DNA of 56,930 bases from Candidatus Kutchimonas denitrificans (GCA_011774835.1 JAACAK010000148.1:1-56930), one strand, 5' to 3'; positions 30,182 through 38,991 are shown, counted from the stretch's first letter. Notes: generated by a model from the letters alone, not told the origin. Numbers and translations are program-made.

Positions 30182-30214
30182 GCGGGGTCGGGGACCGTAG
30201 AGCCCCGGCCCCGC
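30182..30214 (+). other. 12-bp stem-loop behind capsid gene
   Basis: GCGGGGTCGGGG pairs with CCCCGGCCCCGC (one G-U) with a 9-base loop. No U-run follows, so it may stabilise the capsid message or partly block read-through rather than end it. Confidence 0.6.
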
Positions 30215-30237
30215 ACACACATACGAGGGGAGGAGAG

Positions 30238-30747
30238 ATGCCGAAGCTCGATCCGAGGAACATGAACCCCACCGAGCTCGTCGAGGCGACCAAGAGCGCC
30301 AAGGCGTTCCTGCGCGCGCTGGAACAGTCGCGATCCGACGCGAGAGACGAGGAACTCGTGTGGATCGAGCAGCCGAACGGCCGCAAGGAGGTCTGCCGGT
30401 ACGGGCTCTGGCGCAAGCACCTATCGCGCCAGCAGGAGCGCGGGTTCCGGCTACTCGACCCCGACGAGGTCGCGGACGAGCAGGCGAAGGTCGCACAGGC
30501 CGCAGCCGCGCGTAAGGAGCGCCGCAAGCTCTGGATGAAGATTCCGAAGGGCGAGCGCGGCGAGTTCGAGGCCAGGAAGCCGCGAGAGAAGTATTCGCTC
30601 GGCGAGCTCCGGCAGATCCTCGAGGAGAACGGCTGGCAGAACCGCGACCAGTTCGACGACTTCTCGCTGGCGCAGCTACAGGCGAAGGTGATCGAGCTCC
30701 AGAACCAGATCGAGGAGCAGAAGAAGCCACCTCCGGCTGCGGCATAG
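30238..30747 (+). CDS. Hypothetical head-module protein (169 aa)
   Basis: Highly charged and helical: ADEQAKVAQAAAARKERRKLWMK and LAQLQAKVIELQNQIEEQKK (coiled coil). ATG behind GGGGAGGAGAG. Between capsid and decoration genes; possibly a head-completion or minor structural protein. No family recognised. Confidence 0.65.
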   Translation: MPKLDPRNMNPTELVEATKSAKAFLRALEQSRSDARDEELVWIEQPNGRKEVCRYGLWRKHLSRQQERGFRLLDPDEVADEQAKVAQAAAARKERRKLWMKIPKGERGEFEARKPREKYSLGELRQILEENGWQNRDQFDDFSLAQLQAKVIELQNQIEEQKKPPPAAA

Positions 30748-30792
30748 CATCGCCCCTCCCACAGCTAACCCGAGCCTCATAAGGGGCGAGCT

Positions 30793-31125
30793 ATGGCACT
30801 GAAAGACATGAGCGTCGTGACGCTCGACGGCGAGACCTCAGACACGACCGGCGAAGTCGTCACCCTCGATAACCTGCGCGCGAGCGACGTCGGCATCCAC
30901 GTCCGTACGATCGACTCGGGCGAGGTGCGCTTCGAGGGCTCGATCGACGGCGAGAACTGGTCGCTCATGCAGGTGACGAACAAGGTCGACGGCACGACCG
31001 CCACCTCCACCACCGCCAGCGGCTATTTCGTGCTCGACGCGGCCGGGCTCGCTGCTGTGCGCACCCCCCTCGGGAGCCATTCCACCGGATCCGTCACGGC
31101 CGTGGTGCTCCCGCAGTTCGACTAG
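30793..31125 (+). CDS. Beta-rich head decoration-like protein (110 aa)
   Basis: Beta-sandwich-like composition, Thr/Gly/Val-rich (VRTIDSGEVRFEGSIDGENWSLM, TSTTASGYFVLDAAGLAAVR), resembling small phage proteins annotated as head decoration or tail-associated beta-domains. Start ATG behind AAGGGGCGAGCT. Five bases before the beta-helix protein. Confidence 0.6.
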   Translation: MALKDMSVVTLDGETSDTTGEVVTLDNLRASDVGIHVRTIDSGEVRFEGSIDGENWSLMQVTNKVDGTTATSTTASGYFVLDAAGLAAVRTPLGSHSTGSVTAVVLPQFD

Positions 31126-31130
31126 CCTAG

Positions 31131-32840
31131 ATGACGACCGTCGATGCCGGCTTCGGGTCGGTCTCCGACGTAGCGGACGGCGGCGAAGCGCACATATCCG
31201 ATACGTCGTCCGCATTCACCTCGGGCGACATCCACGCCTTCAAGAGCGGCGGCACGAAGAAGTCCGCCGTGCTCTACGACGGCACGTTTTACGGCCCCGT
31301 ATGGGACAACGGTGGTGCGGTCTACAACGCAAAACACCCAGACTACGGCGCGAAGGGTGACAATTCGAGCGATGATACATCCGCGCTGCAGGCGTGGATA
31401 GACGCCGTCGAGGCGAGCGGTGGCGTGGGTGTGTTACCTCCCGGCACGTACTTGGTATCGCTCACCGGCAATGGATACGCACTGCAGGTCGACGCAGACG
31501 ATGTAACACTGCGCTTGGCGGCTGGTGCCAGCATAAAGCTTGCCGACAACGAGCTATCCGGGGCTGGTACTGGACACGTGTTGCAGGTGGGGAACGGCTC
31601 TACGGCTAGATCAAATATCGCAATACTAGGCCCCGGCAGGATAGACGGAAATCGTGCCAACAATTCCAGTTCTGGCGACGTTACGGGAAGTGCAGGCGTG
31701 GCCGTGGATGGCCCCCATACAGACGTGGAAATATCACTAGATGTTGAAAACACGGTCGGCACGGGAATATTCGCAACCGGCGTCGATACCAGCAATAGAG
31801 GCGAACGCCTTAATATCCACAGTTGCAAAGTTAACAACTGCGGCGAGGGTATTGTATGGAAGTTCTGGGACTATGTCGTTGTGGCAAACAATATCGCGTC
31901 CAACCTACAGGCGACCCAAGACGCATTTGAGGCTGCGACTGCTGATTATTTTGTCATCGATGGGAATGTCGCCGAAAATGTGCCCGGTAGCGGCATCGAC
32001 CTTTTCGGAGCACAGCATGGAACCGTAGTTGGGAATACCCTCCATAATTGCGGCACGACAGCGGGCGCGTCGATTGTTGCTGGTGGGACCGGGGGTACGA
32101 GAGATACCACGGATGTCGTCATTACAGGCAATGAAGTCCACGTCAACACCACCGGTAACGGTATTGCGGTCGTGCAGAACACCGCCCAAGGCAACAGCAG
32201 AATCCTCATTCGCGGTAATGACGTATCCGAGTGTGAATATGGCATCCACTTGGCCAACAATCCCGATAACAGGGTCTCAGGAAACGTCTGTTACAACAAC
32301 GCCATCTCCGGTATCCGCACACATGGAGACGGAGTAGTCTGCAAAGACAATATCTGTTTCAATAACAACCAAGATAACAACGCAAACCAGGGTGGTATTC
32401 TCGGCACCGGTGGCGATCGGGCCGTTATCTCCGGGAACGTATGTTACGATACACAGGGCACGGCCACACAAGATTGGGGCATCAACCTCCAATCGAGTGT
32501 GACCAACGGAGTTGTGGAGGGGAATGTGTTCTGGGGCAACGATGGCGGTCTTAATGATGGTTCCGGCTCCGGTACGGTGGTCCGCAGGAATTCTGGCTAT
32601 ACGACCGAAAACAACGGGACGGCTACCGTTGCCAGCGGGACCACATCTATTGCCGTAAATCACGGATTAGACGCGACACCCAGCATCCAAGACATCTCCG
32701 TGACCCCGACGAACGACCCCACGAACGACGTCGGCAACTTCTGGATATCGAGCGTGGGGGCATCTCAGTTCACCATCAATGTTGGGGCGGATCCCGGAAG
32801 TGGTGGCGCGACATTCGCCTGGAAGGCGGCGATTGAGTAG
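31131..32840 (+). CDS. Right-handed beta-helix spike/fibre protein (569 aa)
   Basis: From residue 68, YGAKGDNSSDDTSALQAWIDA is the pectate-lyase/tailspike family entry; then many coils of the parallel beta-helix with Asn ladders (ISGNVCYNN, VVGNTLHNC, VISGNVCYD, VVEGNVFWG). Residues 1-65 are a short beta-domain that may anchor to the virion; the C-terminal 75 residues (GTTSIAVNHGLDATPSI ... WISSVGASQFTINV) form a separate beta-domain seen at the end of other phage spikes. Unusual site: within head/connector genes rather than behind the tail hub. AT content is higher than in its neighbours, a sign of transfer. Confidence 0.82.
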   Translation: MTTVDAGFGSVSDVADGGEAHISDTSSAFTSGDIHAFKSGGTKKSAVLYDGTFYGPVWDNGGAVYNAKHPDYGAKGDNSSDDTSALQAWIDAVEASGGVGVLPPGTYLVSLTGNGYALQVDADDVTLRLAAGASIKLADNELSGAGTGHVLQVGNGSTARSNIAILGPGRIDGNRANNSSSGDVTGSAGVAVDGPHTDVEISLDVENTVGTGIFATGVDTSNRGERLNIHSCKVNNCGEGIVWKFWDYVVVANNIASNLQATQDAFEAATADYFVIDGNVAENVPGSGIDLFGAQHGTVVGNTLHNCGTTAGASIVAGGTGGTRDTTDVVITGNEVHVNTTGNGIAVVQNTAQGNSRILIRGNDVSECEYGIHLANNPDNRVSGNVCYNNAISGIRTHGDGVVCKDNICFNNNQDNNANQGGILGTGGDRAVISGNVCYDTQGTATQDWGINLQSSVTNGVVEGNVFWGNDGGLNDGSGSGTVVRRNSGYTTENNGTATVASGTTSIAVNHGLDATPSIQDISVTPTNDPTNDVGNFWISSVGASQFTINVGADPGSGGATFAWKAAIE

Positions 32841-33521
32841 ATGGCCACCCACGAGAGCCTGAACCCGGCTGAACGCTCGGGATCGTCGTCCGATACGAAC
32901 GGACGCTGGATCCCGATAGCAGGACGCGTGGGCAAGTTCTATCCGTGGGACGTGACGGTGAACGTCGGCAACGTGCAGAACACCGGAGACACGGTGGACG
33001 TGACAGTCGAAGCCGCGCTCACGAGGGACAACGACGATGTGGTGACGCTCGCGACATTCTCGCAGTTCACGACGCCGAACCAGGCGAATACGACGATCAC
33101 CGTCTCGGGGTACTTCGGGCGCGGCTATCTGAGGTCGGTCGCGACGATCAACGGCACGGTGACGGTGGGCACGACCGAAGAAGCGCCGCTGTTCAGCGTC
33201 GACGCCGAGAAGGCGCGCCTCACGAAGCAGGTGCAAAACTGGGACGACGTGAAGGAAGCGGCGGCGCGCGCCGAAGCGGAACTCATCGATCCGTACCGGA
33301 TGCCGGCGGGGCGCTACGCGCTGTACATGGACCGCCACGGCTTCGGTGAGAACATCCGCGACGCGATCGCCACGCAGATCGAACGCCGCTTCCAGCTATG
33401 GGCATTGTCCAAGAGCAATGACGCCTCGCAGGTCGTGACGCGCCGGCAGATGGACGCGATCGATCCCGAGGCGAAGCGCAAGGTGAAGAGCTACTCCGCA
33501 CTCGGACCGACATACTTCTGA
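32841..33521 (+). CDS. Head-tail connector-region protein (226 aa)
   Basis: Starts directly at the stop of the spike gene. N-terminal half is beta-rich (VTVNVGNVQNTGDTVDVTVEAAL), C-terminal half helical (RDAIATQIERRFQLWALSKSND). No clear family match; in gene order it fills the slot of a connector or head-completion protein. Confidence 0.55.
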   Translation: MATHESLNPAERSGSSSDTNGRWIPIAGRVGKFYPWDVTVNVGNVQNTGDTVDVTVEAALTRDNDDVVTLATFSQFTTPNQANTTITVSGYFGRGYLRSVATINGTVTVGTTEEAPLFSVDAEKARLTKQVQNWDDVKEAAARAEAELIDPYRMPAGRYALYMDRHGFGENIRDAIATQIERRFQLWALSKSNDASQVVTRRQMDAIDPEAKRKVKSYSALGPTYF

Positions 33522-34048
33522 TGGCCGTATCCGTCCACACCCGGCTCGGTGAAAGGGGCGTGCTGCGCCTGGAGGGCGCGCTGACGGAGCTCGCGGAGGA
33601 CGCGAAGGATCTGGAGAAAGCGGGCGCGTGGCAGGCGGTTTCGGTGGTGCTATCGGACGAGTTCGAGAGTCTGTTCGAGGCGCAGGGCGGGCACCGTGGC
33701 CCGAGATGGTCCAGGCTGTCGCCCGTGACGGTCAAGCAGCGCACGAAAAAGAACCTGACGCCGATTCGCATAGGCTGGGCGACCGGACGCATGGCGACCT
33801 CGCTGATCGAGCCGACGCACCCGGAGGCGTTCGAGCTTCGCACACCGAACCTATTCGTTAGGGGCACGTCGGTGAACGCTCGCGGCGTCGCCTATCCGGC
33901 AATCTTCGAGGCGGGCAGACACGGCCGCCAGCCGCCGCGCCCGATCGTCGGGCGGCTGTTTAGAACGGGTAACACGCGCACCGCCGAACTGATCGCGGAA
34001 GCGGTCGAAGAAAAGGTGTTCAAGAGCCTCAAGGGCGGCGGCGGATGA
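33521..34048 (+). CDS. Virion morphogenesis/tail-completion protein (gpG/gpS-like, 175 aa)
   Basis: The middle and end fit the phage virion morphogenesis family (P2 gpS, Mu gpG, HK97 gp10 group): WSRLSPVTVKQRTKK, GRMATSLIEP, AYPAIFEAGRHGRQPPRPIVGRL, where Y-x2-IFE-G-x5-PPRP is the hallmark. Would join head and tail. One-base overlap with the upstream gene and four with the next. Confidence 0.75.
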   Translation: MAVSVHTRLGERGVLRLEGALTELAEDAKDLEKAGAWQAVSVVLSDEFESLFEAQGGHRGPRWSRLSPVTVKQRTKKNLTPIRIGWATGRMATSLIEPTHPEAFELRTPNLFVRGTSVNARGVAYPAIFEAGRHGRQPPRPIVGRLFRTGNTRTAELIAEAVEEKVFKSLKGGGG

Positions 34049-34554
34049 TCTCGGACGTGATCTCGCAACTCGAGACCGGGCTGAAAGACGATACGGTCGG
34101 CATCCAGGTCGAGATCGAGACCGTAGAATCGAATCGTGCGATCACGCTGCCGGATCTGCCGGACGCGAATATCTACGGACGCGGCGCGCCGCTGAATCCG
34201 GCGACGGTGAACGTCCCGGCGCTCACGGTATCGCCGTCGGACTCGGCGGCCGGCCAGACGCGCTCCGAGGGCATCCGCGACGCGACACACCGCGTGACGT
34301 TCGAGTGGGCGACCGACCAACCGGACGAGAACGAATGGCGCAGAGAGGCGCTGCATATGGGCGAGGCGCTGACGCGGTGGCTGCACAACCTGCACGCCGG
34401 CAACAGCGGCTACGTCGGTAGTTCTCGTATCCTGCTCGTGGACGGCTGGACGGCGGACTATACCGTGACATGGCAGACGACACCGAACGCGATCCGGGGA
34501 TTCATCCTTGACGCGACGATCGAGGCCAGGGACCGGCGCGATGCGTTCTTCTAG
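34045..34554 (+). CDS. Tail terminator-like protein A (169 aa)
   Basis: Position after the gpG-like protein and before the tube protein is that of a tail terminator. Pattern IYGRGAPLNPATVNVPALTV, HRVTFEWATD, WLHNLHAGN, and YTVTWQTTPNAIRGFILDATIEARD is shared almost point for point with the next gene, so they are tandem paralogues. Overlaps upstream stop by four (ATGA). Confidence 0.6.
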   Translation: MISDVISQLETGLKDDTVGIQVEIETVESNRAITLPDLPDANIYGRGAPLNPATVNVPALTVSPSDSAAGQTRSEGIRDATHRVTFEWATDQPDENEWRREALHMGEALTRWLHNLHAGNSGYVGSSRILLVDGWTADYTVTWQTTPNAIRGFILDATIEARDRRDAFF

Positions 34555-34565
34555 GGCGGCACGCG

Positions 34566-35240
34566 ATGATGATCGACGTGATCGACCAGCTTGTGAGCGC
34601 GCTCGGCGACTACACGGGCGAGCTCGCACACAACGCGGTCAAAGGGCCGCTCTACCCAAGCGTATCCGGCGGGCGGTTCACGCTGAGCGACACCGACACG
34701 GACCTGCGGTTCAAGGTCGACGACAACCACTTCACGATCGACGACGCCGACGGCACGCACGTCGCATGGGTCCCGTCGGTCACGCTCGCGAGCGAGGACA
34801 TCAACCGCTTCGTGCTCAGGCCGGAGGAAGAGAGCGGCACGCTACCGAGTTTGCCGGAGCCGCAGGTCTACGGGCTCGACGCGCCCGTGAACCTCGACAC
34901 CGTGAACGTGCCGGCGCTGATCGTCACCCCGGTACGCACAGCGACGCAGGTGCAGGCGAGCCAGAACACCTGGGACAGCCTGCACACGATCGGCATCGAG
35001 TACGCGACCGACGAGGTCGACGAGGACACGTGGCGGCAGCAGGCGATGGACTGGTCCGAGGCGGTGCTGCAATTCCTCGACCGCTTCAACGCGAACGAGC
35101 CGTCGTATGTCGGCACCTCGGATGCGATCCGTGTGACGGACTGGAGCGTGGACTACGCGGTCACGTGGCGCGATCCACCGAACGCGCTCAGGGGCTTTTC
35201 GATGGAAGTGGACATACTGGCGAGGGACATTCTCAACTAG
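34566..35240 (+). CDS. Tail terminator-like protein B, tandem paralogue (224 aa)
   Basis: The C-terminal 130 residues match the gene upstream (VYGLDAPVNLDTVNVPALIV, HTIGIEYATD, YAVTWRDPPNALRGFSMEVDILARD), but an extra beta-rich N-terminal module of about 60 residues is inserted (GRFTLSDTDTDLRFKVDDNHFTIDDADG). One copy may act as terminator, the other as tail completion or be a duplicate with a new role. Confidence 0.6.
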   Translation: MMIDVIDQLVSALGDYTGELAHNAVKGPLYPSVSGGRFTLSDTDTDLRFKVDDNHFTIDDADGTHVAWVPSVTLASEDINRFVLRPEEESGTLPSLPEPQVYGLDAPVNLDTVNVPALIVTPVRTATQVQASQNTWDSLHTIGIEYATDEVDEDTWRQQAMDWSEAVLQFLDRFNANEPSYVGTSDAIRVTDWSVDYAVTWRDPPNALRGFSMEVDILARDILN

Positions 35241-35251
35241 AGGCATAAACG

Positions 35252-36217
35252 ATGCCCAAGATTCTGGTAGCACAGGGACTCACCGCGCTCAGGGAAGCGG
35301 CGTACAGGACCGACGCCGGCCTATCGACCAGCGACGGGATCGAGTTCACCGAAGCGACGCTCACGCCGCGCGACGCCTTCGACGGCTCGAGGGCGGATGT
35401 CAGGCACGGCACCGGCGGCGAGCTCGTGCCGACCTCACGCGCGGGCCGCACCTACGACATCACGCTGCGCGGCGAGCTCAAGGGACGCGGCGCGGCATAC
35501 ACGACAACCGCGAACGTGCTGTCCGAGTTCCCGCTGTACAACATCATGCTCGGCGCGGCGCTCAGCGGCTCGGTCGCGGGCGGCGAGATCAGCGTGACAC
35601 CCGTGCGGCCCGACAACTCCGGCTCGTTCACGCTCGGGTTCTACACCTCCGACAATCTGCACAAGGTCGAGGGCTGTAGGGGCTCGTTCGTCGTCGAGGC
35701 GAACGCAGGCGAGCGCGCGTTCTGGGAGTTCAACGGCCAGGGCGTGATCGCCGACTCGTATCCGGTCTCGCAGACGCTACCCGCGATCACCTATGCGACG
35801 CAGAGCGGCAGCCCGCCGGTCTACACGGCCGACACGCCCGCACTCGGCAACTGGACGCCGGTCATCGGCGGCTACCGCTTCGAGGTCGCCAATGACATCG
35901 CGCCACGTCAGGACGGCGGCGCCAGCCTCGGCCACGCCGGCTTCGTGCTCACGAACCGCACGCTCAACTGGAGCTTCCCGGGCGAGAGCGTGAACCTCGA
36001 CACCTTCGACCCGTGGAGCACGTCGATCTCGGGCACGACTCAGCAGCTACAACTCGACCACGGCTCGGCGACCGGCAACAGCTTCCAGTACACGCTCGAC
36101 GATGCGTCGGTGAGCGCGCCGGAGGATACGAGCGACAACGGCAAGCTGATCTGGAATCTGTCGGGGCGCGGCCATATCGACAGCGGCAACGACGAGATCA
36201 CGATCACGATCAAGTAG
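35252..36217 (+). CDS. Major tail (tube) protein (probable)
   Basis: 321 aa, beta-rich, in the slot for the tube protein. TYDITLRGELKGRGAAYTT and FTLGFYTSDNLHKVEGCRGSFVVEANAGE are like the tube-forming sheets of siphovirus tail proteins, while the C-terminal part (WTPVIGGYRFEVANDI ... HIDSGNDEITITI) may be a surface domain. ATG behind AGAGGCATAAACG. Confidence 0.7.
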   Translation: MPKILVAQGLTALREAAYRTDAGLSTSDGIEFTEATLTPRDAFDGSRADVRHGTGGELVPTSRAGRTYDITLRGELKGRGAAYTTTANVLSEFPLYNIMLGAALSGSVAGGEISVTPVRPDNSGSFTLGFYTSDNLHKVEGCRGSFVVEANAGERAFWEFNGQGVIADSYPVSQTLPAITYATQSGSPPVYTADTPALGNWTPVIGGYRFEVANDIAPRQDGGASLGHAGFVLTNRTLNWSFPGESVNLDTFDPWSTSISGTTQQLQLDHGSATGNSFQYTLDDASVSAPEDTSDNGKLIWNLSGRGHIDSGNDEITITIK

Positions 36218-36225
36218 GAGGCGAT

Positions 36226-36348
36226 ATGCCGAAGCGCGTGAACAAGACCGCAGAGCTCGCCGGCAAGACGATGCGTGCCGAGGGCAAGCTCAAGCGCAAG
36301 CGGACGGGCGTGAATCTCAAGAAGGTCGCCAAGGTCCGCACGAAGTAA
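36226..36348 (+). CDS. Very basic small protein (40 aa)
   Basis: Lys/Arg-rich (PKRVNKTAELAGKTMRAEGK, LKRKRTGVNLKKVAKVRTK). ATG behind AGGAGGCGAT, eight bases after the tube stop. Possibly a nucleic-acid or tail-assembly binding peptide. Followed by a terminator. Confidence 0.6.
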   Translation: MPKRVNKTAELAGKTMRAEGKLKRKRTGVNLKKVAKVRTK

Positions 36349-36380
36349 GCCGCCCCGCGACCAGGCGGGAAGCATGGATG

Positions 36381-36415
36381 GCCCGGAGCACGGTCGCACT
36401 CCGCTCCGGGCTTTT
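36381..36415 (+). terminator. Intrinsic terminator behind tube gene
   Basis: Perfect 9-base stem GCCCGGAGC (36381-36389) with GCTCCGGGC (36403-36411), 13-base loop, then TTTT. Would lower expression of the chaperone and tape-measure genes relative to the tube. Confidence 0.8.
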
Positions 36416-36432
36416 CGCTAACGGGGGGGGAT

Positions 36433-36843
36433 ATGGACGACGCACCCGCGACGCTCGACGTGGACGAGTACCTGGAGGCGCTCGGCGAGCCGTCGATCAG
36501 GATCCGTGGCGAGGTATATCGTGGCCGCTACCCGACGTTCAACGAGCGGCTCAAGATCGCGCGCATCCTACAGGAAGCCGAGGACGCTGATGACGTCGTG
36601 GACGGCACGGCCGACCGCGAATTGATCGAACTGATCGTCGAGCTCTTCGAGATGCCGGACGCGGAGATACTGCTTGAGCTTCCGCGCAGCGTTCTGGACA
36701 AGGTGGTGTTCTATTTTTTGGGAATCATGGGAGGCTACGACGGGGGCCGCGATCTGGCGATCAGCGAACGGACTCGGGAGGAATCGACGCCGTCAAGCGA
36801 CGACACGGACTCGGGCGCAGCCTCCCCACCGGAGCCAGCGTAG
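36433..36843 (+). CDS. Tail assembly chaperone, short form (gpG-like, 136 aa)
   Basis: Between tube and tape measure, the slot of the lambda gpG/gpGT pair. N-terminal LDVDEYLEALGEPSIRIRGEVYRGR, helical core RLKIARILQEAEDADD and LIELIVELFEMPDAEILLELPRSVLDKVVFYFLG, acidic tail. ATG follows AACGGGGGGGGATAT. At codon Tyr-Phe-Leu the frame carries T TTT TTG, allowing a -1 shift into a second open frame that runs to 37061. Confidence 0.75.
   Translation: MDDAPATLDVDEYLEALGEPSIRIRGEVYRGRYPTFNERLKIARILQEAEDADDVVDGTADRELIELIVELFEMPDAEILLELPRSVLDKVVFYFLGIMGGYDGGRDLAISERTREESTPSSDDTDSGAASPPEPA
36714..36720 (+). promoter_or_regulatory. Predicted -1 frameshift site (T TTT TTG)
   Basis: Canonical X XXY YYZ heptamer in the chaperone frame (codons TAT TTT TTG). 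After a -1 slip the new frame is open for 113 codons. Confidence 0.75.
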
Positions 36844-37061
36844 CCGCGTTCATCCATTTCTACGGCCCGGAGGTCTTCCAGGGCGGTGAGATTTCGTGGC
36901 CGTGGTTCCGCTACCTGTGGAAGTACATGGAGAACGCGCGCGCGCTGCTCAAGATCGACCAGGCCAAGGCCGTCGGCGCCGTCGTCGGCGCGCTCGGCGA
37001 CCCGGACGCCGCGAAGCAGATGATGAAGGACATGGGCGACGATCTCTACAAGAGACGATAG
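36720..37061 (+). CDS. Frameshift extension of tail chaperone (gpGT-like)
   Basis: No start codon suits this frame; it is open from the slippery site to TAG at 37059-37061, one base before the tape-measure ATG. It encodes 113 residues with a natural-looking end (GASVAAFIHFYGPEVFQGGE, WPWFRYLWKYMENARALLK, QMMKDMGDDLYKRR). Fused to the first 96 residues of the short form it gives about 209 residues, like gpGT proteins that bind the tape measure. Slip point is inferred. Confidence 0.72.
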   Translation, partial: GNHGRLRRGPRSGDQRTDSGGIDAVKRRHGLGRSLPTGASVAAFIHFYGPEVFQGGEISWPWFRYLWKYMENARALLKIDQAKAVGAVVGALGDPDAAKQMMKDMGDDLYKRR

Positions 37062-38558
37062 ATGCCACGCCGTGAGAACCTAGAGGTCCGCATCGAGGCC
37101 CGGGACGAGGCATCCCGCGCGCTCGACAAGGTCAAGCGGAACATGCTCACCGTGAACACCGCGTCCAAGGCGTCGTTCAAGGACGCGGGCGACGTGGCGG
37201 AGCAGACGTTCTCGCGCATCCGCCGCGACGTGAACCTCGCGACGGAGGACTACAAGCGCGGCATCCTCGGCATCGAGGGCTACGTCCAAGCGCTAGAGTT
37301 CGCCAGGAACGAGGCGTTGGAGCTTCGCGCATCGGGCCTCAAGCCGGTCGGTACCGAACTCAAGAGCTTCAATGCCGTGATGAAGGCGACCGGCGGCGTT
37401 GCGCAGCGCTCGACCTCTGGACTCGGCACCGTGCGCCGCTCTCTGGGCTCGCTCGCGTTCGTTGCAGCCGGGCTGCCCGGCCGGCTGGGTTCCGTGGCGT
37501 CGGTACTCTCGGGGTTCGCGTTCGGCAATCTCGCCGCCGCCGGCGTTTTCGCCGGGCTCACGGCGATTGCGGCCGGCTTCAAAGCGATCACGAAGGAGGG
37601 TCGCGAGGCGGGCAAAGAATCACAGCAACTAATAGACGAGCTTATCGCGGCCTCCCCCACGCTCCAGGCTCGACGAGAGGCACGTAGACCCAGAGAAGGG
37701 CGGGTGAGGCAGCAGGAAATCATCCAGCTGCTGACGGAGGGGGAGACGCGCCAGCTACTCGGCGGTCCGGTAACATTGCCGGTAAGCGACGAGCGCCGCG
37801 CCGAACTCACCCTTGAGCTCCATAACCTAAACCAGGCCCTACGCGATAACACCGAAGCCGAACGTGAAAAGGCACTGGAGCGGCGCAGGGAGGCGGTGGA
37901 GGCACGCCTTCTTGACCGCATCATCAACCAGCCGCTCCCACGTGCGCCTGATCTTTCCGGGCTCACGACGGCCCAGGCCGTGTTTCCGGAGGCTGCGGGT
38001 ACGCGTCCCGGGCCGCTGGCCGGCACGTTCTCGCGACAATTCTTGGAAGAGGGCGTGGCCGAAGGCGCGCAGGTATTCGGGGACCAGGTATTTGACGCCA
38101 CGATGAAAGAGTTCCGGGGCCTCGGCGTCCGTATCCGCGAAGCGGGAGAGGAGACGGAGCAAGACGTTGTCCGTGGCGGGCGTGCGATGGTCACGGGGCT
38201 CTCCACCATCGCCTCGTCCCTTGCCCAGCTTGCCACCGGAGAGGGTGGGCCCGGCGCGTTCGGGGGTATCCTGACTGGATTCGGCTCGCTTCTCACGGGT
38301 CCCGCCGGGATCGGACTACAGGTGGCCGGCGTCGGCTTCAGCTTTTTCGACGCGCTCACCTCCGACAGCCACCGCGACACGATCAAGCGCGCGAACCTCG
38401 ACGCGATGCGCGAATTCGAGCGCGAGAAGCCGCCCGCGACCATCGTCATCCGTATGCCCGGCTTCGACCCCGGCTCGGCCGAGTTTCAGCGGCTCGTGGA
38501 CGAGGCGCGCAGGGAGGCGCAGGCCAGGGGGTTCAACGTCGATATAAGGCAGGGCTGA
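37062..38558 (+). CDS. Tail tape measure protein (short, 498 aa)
   Basis: Sets tail length and is ejected on infection. N-terminal helical part (EVRIEARDEASRALDKVKRNMLTV), hydrophobic Gly/Ala segments at about 125-170 (LGSLAFVAAGLPGRLGSVAS, FGNLAAAGVFAGLTAIAAGF) and 375-420 (AFGGILTGFGSLLTGPAGIG), charged helices between. At about 0.15 nm per residue this predicts a short tail near 75 nm. ATG at 37062 directly after the frameshift stop. Confidence 0.82.
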   Translation: MPRRENLEVRIEARDEASRALDKVKRNMLTVNTASKASFKDAGDVAEQTFSRIRRDVNLATEDYKRGILGIEGYVQALEFARNEALELRASGLKPVGTELKSFNAVMKATGGVAQRSTSGLGTVRRSLGSLAFVAAGLPGRLGSVASVLSGFAFGNLAAAGVFAGLTAIAAGFKAITKEGREAGKESQQLIDELIAASPTLQARREARRPREGRVRQQEIIQLLTEGETRQLLGGPVTLPVSDERRAELTLELHNLNQALRDNTEAEREKALERRREAVEARLLDRIINQPLPRAPDLSGLTTAQAVFPEAAGTRPGPLAGTFSRQFLEEGVAEGAQVFGDQVFDATMKEFRGLGVRIREAGEETEQDVVRGGRAMVTGLSTIASSLAQLATGEGGPGAFGGILTGFGSLLTGPAGIGLQVAGVGFSFFDALTSDSHRDTIKRANLDAMREFEREKPPATIVIRMPGFDPGSAEFQRLVDEARREAQARGFNVDIRQG

Positions 38559-38559
38559 G

Positions 38560-38991
38560 ATGCCGCTACATTTCCCGTCGATCTCGTGGTCCGGCGGCAA
38601 CCACACGATCACGTTCGGCACGCCGGTCGACAGCCCGCGCACGTTCGATCACATGGAGCAGACGGTCGCGCGGGTGCCAGAGACCGGCGAACAGGATTCG
38701 TGGACGAAAGGCATCTTCCCACGCGCTCACTTCGACGTGCGCTACGTGCCCGCGTCGGGCTCCGCAACCGACACCGGCTGGAACTTCCCCGATCCGGGCT
38801 GGAAGGCGTTCAAGGCGCACCAGACGCAGAACAAGGACGATTTCACGTTCAAGCCCGACAAGGACTCCGGCGGTTCACACACCTGCCGGCTGATATCGTT
38901 CAACGAGCGCAAGGAACCCGACTCCGGCCAGCACTACCGCATCGAGATCGAGATCGAGGACGTGGACGGCAACACCTTCGATGAATACTGA
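38560..38991 (+). CDS. Distal tail-type protein (143 aa, probable)
   Basis: Follows the tape measure, where the distal tail or tail-tip adaptor is encoded. Beta-rich: ISWSGGNHTITFGTPVDSPRT, HFDVRYVPASG, YRIEIEIEDVDGNTF. No specific family recognised. Start ATG one base after the tape stop; one-base overlap with the hub gene. Confidence 0.6.
   Translation: MPLHFPSISWSGGNHTITFGTPVDSPRTFDHMEQTVARVPETGEQDSWTKGIFPRAHFDVRYVPASGSATDTGWNFPDPGWKAFKAHQTQNKDDFTFKPDKDSGGSHTCRLISFNERKEPDSGQHYRIEIEIEDVDGNTFDEY

Noticed and set aside
37280-38449. 389-codon - strand frame opposite the tape measure
   Set aside because: Ser/Arg/Pro-rich mirror of a helical protein in the codon-aligned antisense frame; no domain. 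Contrast with the antisense nuclease in the intein, which has clear motifs.
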